Shown here one piece after another: positions 45,448-53,861 of a stretch of 58,274 nucleotides of DNA (position 1 is the stretch's first letter; every line of letters begins with the position of its first letter). The notes under the pieces were generated by a model that was not told where the DNA came from, searched no databases, and saw only the letters and a program-made list of their open reading frames with translations. The position numbers and the translations under genes were made by a program. The stretch is from CAIOZA01 sp964464375 (lineage in GTDB: Bacteria > Bacteroidota > Ignavibacteria > Kapaibacteriales > UBA2268), in contig CAYXFU010000021.1 of assembly GCA_964464375.1 (NCBI GenBank), forward strand, positions 1 through 58,274. Direction: 5' to 3'.

Positions 45448-45476
45448 AAAAGTAAGAAATAATAGATATAAAGATG

Positions 45477-45501
45477 GTCCAACGCCGTACAGGTGTTGGA
45501 C
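45477..45501. terminator. hairpin between convergent genes
   Basis: GTCCAACGCC and GGTGTTGGAC form a 10-bp stem with one wobble around GTACA, and AGAT/ATCT extends it after a bulge. No T-run follows, so it may act as a two-way terminator, or be another hairpin repeat unit. Confidence 0.5.
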
Positions 45502-45515
45502 ATCTGGTAATAAAT

Positions 45516-46241
45516 TTAGCTCTTTATTTTCTGAATATTATTGAATTGTGCTGAAACATAATCCCAGTTGATTAACTTTGTGAATGCTTCCACATAGTCT
45601 CCGCGCTTGTTCTGATATTTCAGATAGTAAGCGTGCTCCCAGACATCAACAACTACCAGGGGAATAGTTATCCATTGCGTCAGGTTTGAATGACGCTCTA
45701 CCTGATTAACTACAAGCTTGTCTGCATAAGGTTCATAAGAAAGCATTCCCCAGCCAGAGGCTTCCACAGCTGTAGATGCTGCCTTGAAGAGTTTGATAAA
45801 GTTCTCGAACGATCCGAATGACTTGTCGATATAAGCTGAAAGCTCTTTGCTACGGTTGCCCTGTTTCGGACCCATAATGTTCCAGAAGATTGTGTGCAGG
45901 AAATGACCGCCTCCATTGAACGCAAGTTCACGTTCCCAATGCTTGATCGTAGCGAAGTCGCCTTTTTCGGTTGCTTCTTTGATTTTGTCGGTTGCTGTGT
46001 TTAATCCGTTTACGTATCCCTGATGATGCTTTGTGTGATGCAGAGTCATTGTCTGAGCATCAATATGAGGCTCCAGAGCATCATACGAATAGGGTAGCTT
46101 AGGCAACTGATATTTGCCGGATGCATCGACTGAGTCATTCAAATTGTGAATATTATTCTGTGTCAGAGCCAGAGCAGATATTGGCAGAACGCTTGCCATG
46201 CCGACTAATCCAGAAGTTTGTAGAAATTGTCTCTTATTCAT
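45516..46241 (-). CDS. exported Fe/Mn superoxide dismutase
   Basis: The 241-residue protein has a Tat-like leader (KRQFLQTSGLVGMASVLPISALA; KR rather than RR), then a complete Fe/Mn SOD. Metal ligands are His-68 (TLHHTKHHQGYV), His-116 (GGHFLHTIFW), and Asp-199 and His-203 (DVWEHAYY). The GGGHFLHT and ASGWGMLSY blocks are typical. Export is unusual, since most Fe/Mn SODs are cytoplasmic, so it probably protects the periplasm or surface. Fe versus Mn cannot be decided. It is convergent with the paralog 2 gene. Confidence 0.92.
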   Translation of the reverse strand: MNKRQFLQTSGLVGMASVLPISALALTQNNIHNLNDSVDASGKYQLPKLPYSYDALEPHIDAQTMTLHHTKHHQGYVNGLNTATDKIKEATEKGDFATIKHWERELAFNGGGHFLHTIFWNIMGPKQGNRSKELSAYIDKSFGSFENFIKLFKAASTAVEASGWGMLSYEPYADKLVVNQVERHSNLTQWITIPLVVVDVWEHAYYLKYQNKRGDYVEAFTKLINWDYVSAQFNNIQKIKS

Positions 46242-46476
46242 TTAGGTTTGCCTAATATTATTATTAATCTTGTCTAATTTTAATATCTGACGGTCAAGAA
46301 TGTAAATTGTTGAATAAGAATAATAAACAATAATAATTTGGATCTTCTCTAAATTATGTGGGTAATACACAAAAATGATAATAATTTTTTTTGCAAATTG
46401 AATGTAATGTAATAATTGCCTCTTGATTTTTGTATTTAATTTTTGCATCGAAGATGCTAAATTTGAATAACCGCGG

Positions 46477-46560
46477 GTGAAACCCGTGGAGGAGGCAGAA
46501 TAGCGACCACCCCGTCTCGACTACTTCGAGCCACCCCTCCTTGGAAAGGATGCGAAAAAA
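46477..46560. repeat. hairpin cassette also found inside the T9SS sorting domain at 25370
   Basis: A CCGCGGGTGAAACCCGTGG palindrome is followed by GACCACCCCGTC, then CACCCCTCCTTGGAAAGGA and GAAAAAATAC. The second half is nearly the same as 25370-25425, which encodes TTPSLRDTPPWKGGEK within a protein. Here it is non-coding. Confidence 0.75.
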
Positions 46561-46710
46561 TACAAATTGCATCAATTGCATTGTGATTTTGGCACTTTTG
46601 GCACTATTTTAATGAACGTAAAGGCATATAATATATCCGTAACCTGCTTATATTACAATCATCTTACTTTTGGGTTGGCACTTTGGCATCAATTGCATCG
46701 TGTTTTTTGA
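46561..46710. repeat. TTGCATC-word dispersed repeat
   Basis: Two GCATCAATTGCATTG/GCATCAATTGCATCG blocks lie about 120 bp apart, and between them are ATGAACG and CATCTTACTTTTGGGTT. It is a near copy of 5650-5795. No coding capacity. Confidence 0.75.
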
Positions 46711-46875
46711 TTTTTATCCCGATAGGGATTATATATTGGTAGAAAACCGAACCCAAAAATAATTATTACCACGTAGTGGTTAAATATGTAATCGCTACGC
46801 GATAAATTATCTTTTGTGGACATTGTTCTACCAATATGTAATCGCTACGCGATATTTTTTCCATCCCTTCGGGAT
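46711..46875. repeat. REP-like hairpin cluster, TTGGTAGAAA variant
   Basis: The hairpin ATCCCGATAGGGAT is followed by ATATTGGTAGAAA. Then come ACCACGTAGTGGT, ATCGCTACGCGAT, TTCTACCAATAT followed by another ATCGCTACGCGAT, and ATCCCTTCGGGAT. The design is the same as in the 22.7-24.2 kb array, but the flank is ATTGGTAGAA instead of ATTTGTAGAA. No transposase is near. Confidence 0.8.
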
Positions 46876-46950
46876 TTGTTCTTCGTTTCTGCCACTTTCA
46901 CACCCCTTGATCCCCTCTCAAGAGGGGAGAATAAAGACTGGATGCCGTGT

Positions 46951-47007
46951 TTATGCCATCTGTGATAAAGTAACAACCAGAGCAATCAGTAAAATTATCT
47001 TTTTCAT
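46951..47007 (-). pseudogene. signal peptide fragment cut by a palindrome
   Basis: ATG at 47007 reads MKKIILLIALVVTLSQMA and stops. This is a complete signal-peptide core with nothing behind it. The next bases lead into a CCCCTCTTGAGAGGGG hairpin (46905-46925) also present at 47755. It looks like a secreted-protein gene broken by a repeat element or by later deletion. Confidence 0.45.
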
Positions 47008-47038
47008 TTAGTCTCGTAGTTTATTAAAATAATATTTA

Positions 47039-47707
47039 TTAATCATTGGGTTTTTCTATTACATCGATTAAATTGTGTATGTTAATTCTAGATATTTCAA
47101 ATTTATCCCTTTTCTTGAAGTTTATTGTTTTTTTCTTGGAATTTGATAAATCGTGTATATCATAACAATCAGAGTACATTTGCGTTAAGTAAAATTTAGA
47201 GTTATAAATAGTAAATTTTAAATTTAAATAACATCTTATTTTACTTCCAAAATAAAAACGTAAAGTAAAAGAATTCTTTTCAATTAACATCCCTCTCCTA
47301 TATGGTTCTGACTGTGAATCAAATGTATTCAAAATAATATTCTCAATAACATCAAAGATAGAATACTTATTATCTTTATTGTTTTCTAATATTAAAAGTA
47401 ATCTTTTTGTCTTAAAAATATCACAATCTGATCTAACAATAGTTTCTTCTTGTTCATATGGTGATAATATTACTAATTTATAAAATTTATTATTTTGTAT
47501 ATTTTCAAAAGTTGCATAATCAATGATTTTATAAAATTTTGAAATTTTTACGCCAAAAAACTCAAAATATTTATTTATATTCGTTGAATCGTTGCAATCT
47601 AATGCTGTTTCTTTTAACAGGTTCTCATCGTATGAAAAGGTTTGGCTAAAAGTGTTATACGATATTGACAATAGAATTGTACAATAAATAAATATTGCTT
47701 TCTTCAT
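47039..47707 (-). CDS. secreted orphan protein coupled to an RHS-core fragment
   Basis: The 222-residue protein starts with a signal peptide (MKKAIFIYCTILLSISYNTFSQ). The rest is mixed alpha/beta with several Cys (NDSTNINKYFEFFGVKI, VILSPYEQEETIVRSDCDIFKTKRLLLILEN, LRFYFGSKIRCYLNLKFTIYN). I recognise no family. Its ATG shares one base with the stop of the RHS fragment upstream, so it was or is translated with it. A periplasmic immunity role is possible but rests only on position. Confidence 0.65.
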   Translation of the reverse strand: MKKAIFIYCTILLSISYNTFSQTFSYDENLLKETALDCNDSTNINKYFEFFGVKISKFYKIIDYATFENIQNNKFYKLVILSPYEQEETIVRSDCDIFKTKRLLLILENNKDNKYSIFDVIENIILNTFDSQSEPYRRGMLIEKNSFTLRFYFGSKIRCYLNLKFTIYNSKFYLTQMYSDCYDIHDLSNSKKKTINFKKRDKFEISRINIHNLIDVIEKPND

Positions 47708-47984
47708 TAGATTTCCTTTTCTCCTGCCACTTTCACACCCCTCGATCCCCTCTCAAGAGGGGAGAATAAAGACGGTTGCGGTGGCGGCAATTTTGCTACT
47801 GGCATAAGCATACCGAAAGCATAATAATTATTTATACTCTTCAGGTCTAATGAGTAGGGTCCGGCACCCGGCTGAACCGACACAGGCACTTTAATATCCG
47901 AAAATGTTTCGCGGACATTGCCGAGGTGGTCTTTGGATTCGATATAGTTTGATGTGCTTGTAATAATTGTTTGAGATTAATTCA
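47707..47984 (-). pseudogene. RHS repeat-associated core fragment
   Basis: The minus strand reads SNYIESKDHLGNVRETFSD and, after a short linker, SINNYYAFGMLMP, the diagnostic KDHLGN(V/I)R...YY-FGM-MP pattern of RHS/YD cores. An in-frame stop near 47985 cuts it off from any N-terminal shell. After the core, a stretch SLFSPLERGSRGVKVAG is encoded by a CCCCTCTTGAGAGGGG hairpin element. The frame closes at the start of the secreted orphan. The toxin tip and the large repeat shell are absent. Confidence 0.7.
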
Positions 47985-48103
47985 AAATCGAAATTACTGA
48001 ATTCAAATATGAATTCACAGAGAAATTTTGGGATAGGGATGGAATTTTTGTTAAAATATGGTGTTGCAAAAGAATACAAGTAAGGTTGTGCAACAGAATA
48101 CAT

Positions 48104-48167
48104 GGGCACAGCAAGCTGTGCCCCTACGAGAAGAAAATGAGAAGGGCGGGTTTAGAACCCGCCCCTA
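48104..48167. repeat. two GTAGGGG-ended hairpins with different arms
   Basis: GGGCACAGCAAGCTGTGCCC followed by CTAC (48104-48127) and GGGCGGGTTTAGAACCCGCC followed by CCTAC (48144-48167) are close neighbours. Both end in CCCCTAC. The rest of 47985-48451 shows an imperfect TTCCTGC...GCAGGAA palindrome near 48185-48225 and AT-rich DNA; no further gene is supported. Confidence 0.8.
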
Positions 48168-48451
48168 CAGGAAATACAAAGATTCCTGCATTAGCTTCGC
48201 TTCTAATTCGTGGTCGCAGGAATGGCAAGCTAGAAGCAGAATTACAACAATTCTAGTTTGTTTTTTATGGATAATCTATCCTTATTCTATTGATGTTATT
48301 TTCTGTAACTATTTTAGGTCTGGTTTTATCATTTTTCATGTCATATTTCCTTAAATATACCATATTTTTTTGCCTTTGGCTCAGAATTTGTTAAGTTATT
48401 CGTCAATAAAGTGTTTAAATTGAAATTCCGTAAAATAAATAGATAGAGCGA

Positions 48452-49642
48452 ATGCAGGAAAACAATGAAATTCGTGGTGAAAATGCCGTCCAATTCGATT
48501 CATTCAGAGTTCTGGCAGATATCCTCAGGTTTAAATATCTGATATTAATCTTTACATTGCTTGTTACTGTTGCAATGGGTTTTTATATTTTCTCGGAGCC
48601 AAACTGGTACGCATCTACTACCAATCTGATACCTCCAAAGAGCTCCGGCTCAGCCTTCGAAGGTATGATGGGTAACTTGTCCTCAACTTTGCGCAACTTC
48701 GGATTGTCTAAAATCGGACCTAAGACGGATGGATCGTACTCGATGAGTATTCTGCTGGACAACCGCACAGTAAAGGATAGTATAATCCGAAAATATCAGT
48801 TACGTAAGCTATACGATATGCCCAAAGCTAAGGACGATGAAGTCAGACTCGCTTTTCAGGAGAACTTGAATGTAACAACTGAACTTGATGGGAATTATAC
48901 TGTAACAGTCCTCGATACAGATCCAATCAGAGCAGCAGCTATGGCAACAGATTTTGTGGAAATATCGAACGGACTGGCGAAAGAAGTATTCCAGACAGAA
49001 TCAAAACTAAACAGGGCATACCTTGAATCAAGAATTCAATCGACGGATTCAGTACTTTCTGCAACATCCAGATTATTAGAGATATTTTCAAAAAAATATC
49101 AGGTATTTATGCCCGAAACACAGGCTAAATCGATTAGTCAGGCGTTGATTGATATCAAATCCGACATAATCAAGCAGGAAATAAATCTTCAACTTCTGAC
49201 CAACCGATACGGAGCAACTGATCCGATGACTTCGATGCAGAAGCAGGTTCTGGAGCAGATGAAAGAGAAGCTGTCCGATGCAGAGACAAAGCCCGGATTT
49301 GGGGGTAACTTCGCAGTTAATGATGCGGCAGAAGTCGGAATACAATTTATGAGACTATATGCAGAATTAGAGACCTTCACTAAAGTTAAAGCTTTTCTTC
49401 TCCCAATGCTCGAGGAACAAAGAATAAATGAGAACAGAGATACCCGCTCGTTTATTGTTCTGGACAAAGCCTCTGTACCCGATAAAAAATTCAAGCCCAA
49501 GCGTTCACTTTATCTGCTCGGAGCCTTCTTCGGTGCGATTGTGCTTAGTATCGTTGTTGTTCTATTGATAGCCGGTGCCCAAGATTTTAAAAAGCGATAT
49601 AATTTAAATATGCAGAAAATCAAGAATGAAAAAGCAAGATAG
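48452..49642 (+). CDS. Wzz/chain-length-determinant family protein
   Basis: The 396-residue polysaccharide co-polymerase has a cytoplasmic N-terminus, a membrane helix at about 29-47, a large periplasmic part with coiled-coil stretches (LNRAYLESRIQSTDSVLSATSRLLEIFSKKYQ), and a second helix at about 353-375 preceded by the PxxP-like segment VPDKKFKPKRS. There is no kinase domain, so it is a Wzz type rather than a Wzc. It controls glycan chain length with the following O-antigen-ligase-like gene, which overlaps it by 1 nt. Confidence 0.88.
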   Translation: MQENNEIRGENAVQFDSFRVLADILRFKYLILIFTLLVTVAMGFYIFSEPNWYASTTNLIPPKSSGSAFEGMMGNLSSTLRNFGLSKIGPKTDGSYSMSILLDNRTVKDSIIRKYQLRKLYDMPKAKDDEVRLAFQENLNVTTELDGNYTVTVLDTDPIRAAAMATDFVEISNGLAKEVFQTESKLNRAYLESRIQSTDSVLSATSRLLEIFSKKYQVFMPETQAKSISQALIDIKSDIIKQEINLQLLTNRYGATDPMTSMQKQVLEQMKEKLSDAETKPGFGGNFAVNDAAEVGIQFMRLYAELETFTKVKAFLLPMLEEQRINENRDTRSFIVLDKASVPDKKFKPKRSLYLLGAFFGAIVLSIVVVLLIAGAQDFKKRYNLNMQKIKNEKAR

Positions 49643-51054
49643 TGTTAATGACTTCCAATAATGGTGAATTGCTGAATGACAACAAACAAATAATCCTCGT
49701 TTCGTCGGGGATTCTTGTTATTCTAGCGTTAGCCGGTCTTTGGTTAAGTGCAGATGGCGGAAACGGTCTGTTTGTTCTTGCAGGAATATTTGGTATATTA
49801 ATGATTAGTTTGATAATCAAGTATCCCAAATTATGGCTATATTCAATAGCTATAAGTTCATTCTCCTTTTTCCGTGCGAGTTCCGAGGGAGTTAGTACTG
49901 CAGATGTTCTCTATGGCGGATACTTCATAGCGAGTACATTCATCTGGATTTTCTGGAAAATGGTAGTCCAACGAGAGAGAATTGTAACGAACATAGCGGA
50001 CTGGTCAATTCTGTTTTTCTTCTTTTTTCTCATTATTAATTCATTCTGGTCTTTTAGCGATGATGTACAGCTGTTTGACTGGTTCAGGGAGTATTCGCTT
50101 TTCTCTACAGTGCTTTTGTATTTCCCGATTAAATACTATATTCGTGAGAAAAATGATATAGTCACACTTTTGGTTTGTTTCGGAATATCAATTGCAATCT
50201 GCTCTGTAGATCAATTAAGGATGTACAAAGAGAATGCACTGACTCAGGTTGTTTTTGCATATCAGTTAGGTATTTCGGTGCGAGTGAATCAAACACTATT
50301 CAGTGCCGGAATTCTTTACTCAGTAATACTGAGCCTAATAGATATGAAAGCGTGGAAGAGAGCCTTGGTTTTTCTGTTTTTTATGCTAAGCACTTCGGCA
50401 TTGCTGGTCTCATTTTCCAGATCGTTCTGGTTGTTAATTATAGCAAGTATGATAGTTTTATTTTTTTATATCAACAAAAAACAGAGAATCATGCTTTTAG
50501 TAGGGCTACTTTTTGTTTCTATCATCGGAACTATAGTTTTTTTCAATGTTTTCAAAGAAAAATCGAAAATGATGACAACAATCATAGAAAAGCGAATTTT
50601 GTCATCAACCCAAGGGACAAAGGATATATCAGTCCAATTGAGATTAATGGAATACGAACAGGTATTTAGGGGAATAGCGGCAAGTCCATGGTTTGGTAAT
50701 GGATTAGGAAAAAAGATTGAATTTTATGACCCAAATATGCATTGGACATTTCGTGCTTTCAACATTCATAATTCCTACTTTTTCATAGTTTATCGTGTCG
50801 GGATACCTCTGGCTCTATTCTTCTTCTTTCCGGTAATTTACAGAATTTTTTGGGGAGAGAGGCTAGCCAGACGAATCGATGATAAATTTCATAAAGCATT
50901 GCTTCTTGGAGCAACAGCAACCATCGTACTTATAACTGTTGCTTCATTTGCAAGTGCCCAGTTTTTCAACAGAGATGGGACTGTCGTACTGGCAGTATCT
51001 TATGCCATGATTGATATGATCAGAAATAAATATGAGAATAAATTAATATCTTGA
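49642..51054 (+). CDS. O-antigen ligase/polymerase family (Wzy_C) membrane protein
   Basis: The 470-residue polytopic membrane protein has about 12 helices. The characteristic large periplasmic loop is between helices in the last third (STQGTKDISVQLRLMEYEQVFRGIAASPWFGNGLGKKI, then FNIHNSYFFIVYRVGIPLALFFF), including the H-N-S-Y motif around His of NIHNSY. It either polymerises O-units or ligates them to lipid A core. Start is GTG at 49642 or ATG at 49648. It overlaps the Wzz-like gene, so the pair is co-translated. Confidence 0.85.
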   Translation: MLMTSNNGELLNDNKQIILVSSGILVILALAGLWLSADGGNGLFVLAGIFGILMISLIIKYPKLWLYSIAISSFSFFRASSEGVSTADVLYGGYFIASTFIWIFWKMVVQRERIVTNIADWSILFFFFFLIINSFWSFSDDVQLFDWFREYSLFSTVLLYFPIKYYIREKNDIVTLLVCFGISIAICSVDQLRMYKENALTQVVFAYQLGISVRVNQTLFSAGILYSVILSLIDMKAWKRALVFLFFMLSTSALLVSFSRSFWLLIIASMIVLFFYINKKQRIMLLVGLLFVSIIGTIVFFNVFKEKSKMMTTIIEKRILSSTQGTKDISVQLRLMEYEQVFRGIAASPWFGNGLGKKIEFYDPNMHWTFRAFNIHNSYFFIVYRVGIPLALFFFFPVIYRIFWGERLARRIDDKFHKALLLGATATIVLITVASFASAQFFNRDGTVVLAVSYAMIDMIRNKYENKLIS

Positions 51055-51132
51055 TTTTGGATGAGTTATTCCATAATTTTGCATTCGCAGCATAACTAAT
51101 ACCCTTTTTAATTTAGAAAAAATTATACTTAA

Positions 51133-52947
51133 ATGGCACAGAAACCTCAACAATTCTTTACGAATCCTGAGTTTGCCTCTCTCACCCGTCAGAGGGTAAT
51201 CAGAGTGATTGTGATTCTAATTGCTTCAATATTTATTATCCGTCTTGGATTTCTTCAAATAATCAAGGGAAGTGATTTCCGTGTGGAGAGTGCTGCACAG
51301 GCAATTAAAGAAGATGTGGTGGAGCCGTTCAGAGGTAATATGTATGATCGCAATGGCGAGCTGATGGTTCACAACGAACCGTCGTTTTCTGTGTATCTGA
51401 CATTAAATGATTTTCATCGGAACAGACTTCCGCTTCTGGCTTCTATACTTCATACTGACACCACAGAAATATTAAAAATATTGGATAGAAGCAAGAATTT
51501 TTCTCCGTTTCAGGGTATAAAAATTTCAGGTGATATTGATTTTCCAACATTATCTCAGATTGAAGAGTATAGCGATATGCTCCCCGGTGTAGAAGTTATA
51601 ATTGAATCTAAGCGTTTATATGATTTTGACTGCAACATGTCTCATTTCCTTGGCTATACTCGTGAAATCACACAGGATCAGCTCAAAAAGAGAGGTTATT
51701 TCAAACAAGGGGAAGTTGTCGGACAGCAAGGTTTAGAATATTCTTATGATGATTTTCTAAGAGGGCAAAAAGGAATAAATTTCGTTGCTGTAACTCGAAA
51801 CGGAGAGAAAATCGCAAGATTTAACAGCGGAATTAACGATATGCCTGTCAGCAACGGATTTGATTTGCATCTGAGCATCGATAAAAAGCTGCAAGAGAGT
51901 GCTGAAGAACTAATGAAAGATAGAAGAGGTGCTATTGTAGCTATTGATCCCAGCAACGGAGAAGTATTGGTTCTTTGTAGCAAGCCTGATTTTGATCCAC
52001 GCAAGTTTTCGGGGAAGGTGCCTTATGATATTTATGATGCCTTACAGAATGATCCTGGTAAACCGCTCTACAACAGAGCACTTCAGTCATACTATCCTCC
52101 CGGCTCCACCTGGAAAATGTTAGTAGCAATTGCAGGATTAGCAGAAGGATTAATTACTGAAACTTCTACATTGGCTTGTAACGGAGCATTTCAATTTGGA
52201 AACAGATCCTTTGGTTGCCACGGCAAACATGGCTCGGTTGCTGTACGTCAGGCTATCAGTGCATCCTGCAACGTGTTTTTCTATCAGTTGGGGCTCAAGC
52301 TTGGGCTGGAGAAACTCTCCTATTATGCCAAGATGTTCGGATTTGGTGAGCAAACACATATAGATCTCCCTAACGAAGGATCAGGACTTATGCCTACAAT
52401 CGCCTGGCTTGAGCGTAAATTTGGAGGACCCGGCAGATACCCAAAAGGGGCTTTAGTGAATTATGGTATCGGACAGGGTGAAATTTCTGTTACTCCGCTT
52501 CAGATGGCATTATACTGCGCTACTCTAGCGAACAAAGGCACAGTCAATCAACCACACGTTGCCAGAGCAATCAACAACAATCAGGTGCATAAGATGCAAA
52601 AGGTTGATTACGCATCAAAAAAATTACCAATAGATCAGCACTGGTTCGATGTGGTGCGTGAAGGCATGCTCGGTGTTGTGAACAGTGGTACTGCTGTTGG
52701 AATCAAAATGGCAGACATTGCAATTGCCGGCAAAACAGGGACTGCTCAGAATCCTCACGGTGGCGATCACTCATGGTTTATAGCTTTCGCACCCTACGAC
52801 AATCCCAAAATTGCTGTTGCATGTATAGTCGAGAATGCCGGCTTTGGTTCTACAGTTGCCGCACCAATAGTGAGAGATATAATTGCCCAATATCTTGGAA
52901 AGGCTATCGCAAAGAAAGATACAACACAGGTACAGCCTAAGCAATAG
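51133..52947 (+). CDS. mrdA: penicillin-binding protein 2 (elongation transpeptidase)
   Basis: The 604-residue class B PBP has an N-terminal membrane helix (about 22-40), a dimerisation/pedestal domain, and a transpeptidase domain with SxxK (Ser-325, Lys-328 in PPGSTWKM), SxN (Ser-378, Asn-380 in SASCN) and KTG (534-536 in GKTGTAQN). GQQGLEYSYDDFLRG and NYGIGQGEISVTPLQMA are typical for PBP2. It cross-links peptidoglycan in cell elongation. A rodA gene, often next to it, is not in the window. It follows the Wzy_C gene after 78 nt. Confidence 0.94.
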   Translation: MAQKPQQFFTNPEFASLTRQRVIRVIVILIASIFIIRLGFLQIIKGSDFRVESAAQAIKEDVVEPFRGNMYDRNGELMVHNEPSFSVYLTLNDFHRNRLPLLASILHTDTTEILKILDRSKNFSPFQGIKISGDIDFPTLSQIEEYSDMLPGVEVIIESKRLYDFDCNMSHFLGYTREITQDQLKKRGYFKQGEVVGQQGLEYSYDDFLRGQKGINFVAVTRNGEKIARFNSGINDMPVSNGFDLHLSIDKKLQESAEELMKDRRGAIVAIDPSNGEVLVLCSKPDFDPRKFSGKVPYDIYDALQNDPGKPLYNRALQSYYPPGSTWKMLVAIAGLAEGLITETSTLACNGAFQFGNRSFGCHGKHGSVAVRQAISASCNVFFYQLGLKLGLEKLSYYAKMFGFGEQTHIDLPNEGSGLMPTIAWLERKFGGPGRYPKGALVNYGIGQGEISVTPLQMALYCATLANKGTVNQPHVARAINNNQVHKMQKVDYASKKLPIDQHWFDVVREGMLGVVNSGTAVGIKMADIAIAGKTGTAQNPHGGDHSWFIAFAPYDNPKIAVACIVENAGFGSTVAAPIVRDIIAQYLGKAIAKKDTTQVQPKQ

Positions 52948-53008
52948 TAGAGAAGATCTCGATTTTTCTTAATTCTATAATGATTAGATCAAACCTAATC
53001 ATAACTAA

Positions 53009-53185
53009 TTATCCCTTTTTAAAATTTTTCTTTTTGGGCTTCTTTTCAAAATTTACATAAACTTTATTTGCATCATTGCTTTTTTTTAGCCAATAAGCAA
53101 AGATTAATTCGACATTGAAATCAAATTCGGCAGCATGTTGCTCACGGATTTTATGAATTTCGTCAACTAACGGATCAAAGCTCAT
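53009..53185 (-). CDS. putative small antitoxin partner of the PIN protein
   Basis: The 58-residue protein reads MSFDPLVDEIHKIREQHAAE, then FDFNVELIFAYWLKKSNDAN, and ends in a basic tail of Lys residues. Small proteins of this kind follow PIN-domain genes of the same subtype as below. Its GGAGGT ribosome site lies inside the end of the PIN gene, with an 11-nt overlap. The frame is intact, while the PIN frame is not. Confidence 0.7.
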   Translation of the reverse strand: MSFDPLVDEIHKIREQHAAEFDFNVELIFAYWLKKSNDANKVYVNFEKKPKKKNFKKG

Positions 53186-53660
53186 TATAACCTCCTAAAA
53201 TTTCAATTGGTGTACATAAAACAGGCAGATTTAATTTATGGGATTTTGCTATTGCATCTATTGTCTTGATTATGTGAGCGTTCGCAATATGTTTGCAATT
53301 CCAAGTTAGTAAATAATCAATATTATTTGCTATAGCTTATGAAATATGAAGAATATCATCAGCCGCTTTAATTGGTAATATTTTCTTATTAACTATTGAA
53401 TTTGCTATTAATAAAGTTTTCTCAGTTACTTTTAGAATTGGTATATTTTCAACAATTTTTAGTCTTTGGTCTGCATATATTGAATCGCCTTTACTTACTT
53501 CTTCTATCACTAAATCTTAAATGAATAAATCGTAATTAGTTTTATGTTCAAACCACCATTCCTTTGTTAGTTCTTGTTTTGCAGTAATTATTATATCTCT
53601 GTTTGTCTTGGATACAAGATAACTTATGATGCTGGTTTCTATATATACTTTTTCCTTCAT
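53175..53660 (-). pseudogene. VapC-like PIN-domain toxin with two in-frame TAA codons
   Basis: The minus strand reads KVYIETSIISYLVSKTNRDI, then TKEWWFEHKTNYDLFI, a TAA at 53517-53519, DLVIEEVSKGDSIYADQRL..., KAADDILHIS, a second TAA at 53337-53339, AIANNIDYLLTWNCKHIANAHI and PVLCTPIEILGGY. Apart from the stops it is a full-length (about 161-codon) PIN toxin with the expected acidic residues (Glu in YIET, Glu-Glu in VIEE, Asp in AADD). TAA ends other genes here, so recoding is unlikely. A dead toxin next to an intact antitoxin. Confidence 0.75.
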
Positions 53661-53738
53661 TCTTTTTGGACGAAAATAATTTTAAAATATTTCCATACAA
53701 AGTTTTAACTTAGTTTATTATAATTTATTCCTATATTT

Positions 53739-53848
53739 CTATATCTTCACAAACTTGCTTACCTTATCCCCAATTCTAACAAAATACTTACCGGGGGCCA
53801 AGCCGGAGACATCTATTCTTTGTCCCACGCTGGTGGCATTAAGAGATG
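53739..53848 (-). pseudogene. headless T9SS sorting-domain fragment
   Basis: The minus strand reads PSLNATSVGQRIDVSG, then LAPGKYFVRIGDKVSKFVKI and a stop. It has the same core as 10668-10859 and 25431-25502 with a few changes. No cargo protein precedes it; upstream of it lie TTGCATC-type repeats. Confidence 0.7.
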
Positions 53849-53861
53849 GACAATTAGCATC

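Noticed and set aside
46242..46581. Two minus-strand frames of 68 and 75 codons
   Set aside because: They lie in AT-rich or repeat DNA, and their translations are low-complexity Ile/Tyr stretches or hairpin sequence.
48058..48354. 98-codon plus-strand frame
   Set aside because: It is made mostly of two hairpin elements and lacks any domain or ribosome site.
53175..53660. Recoded stop codons in the PIN gene
   Set aside because: TAA ends many intact genes in the window, so a genome-wide change of meaning is not possible, and no readthrough signal is visible.
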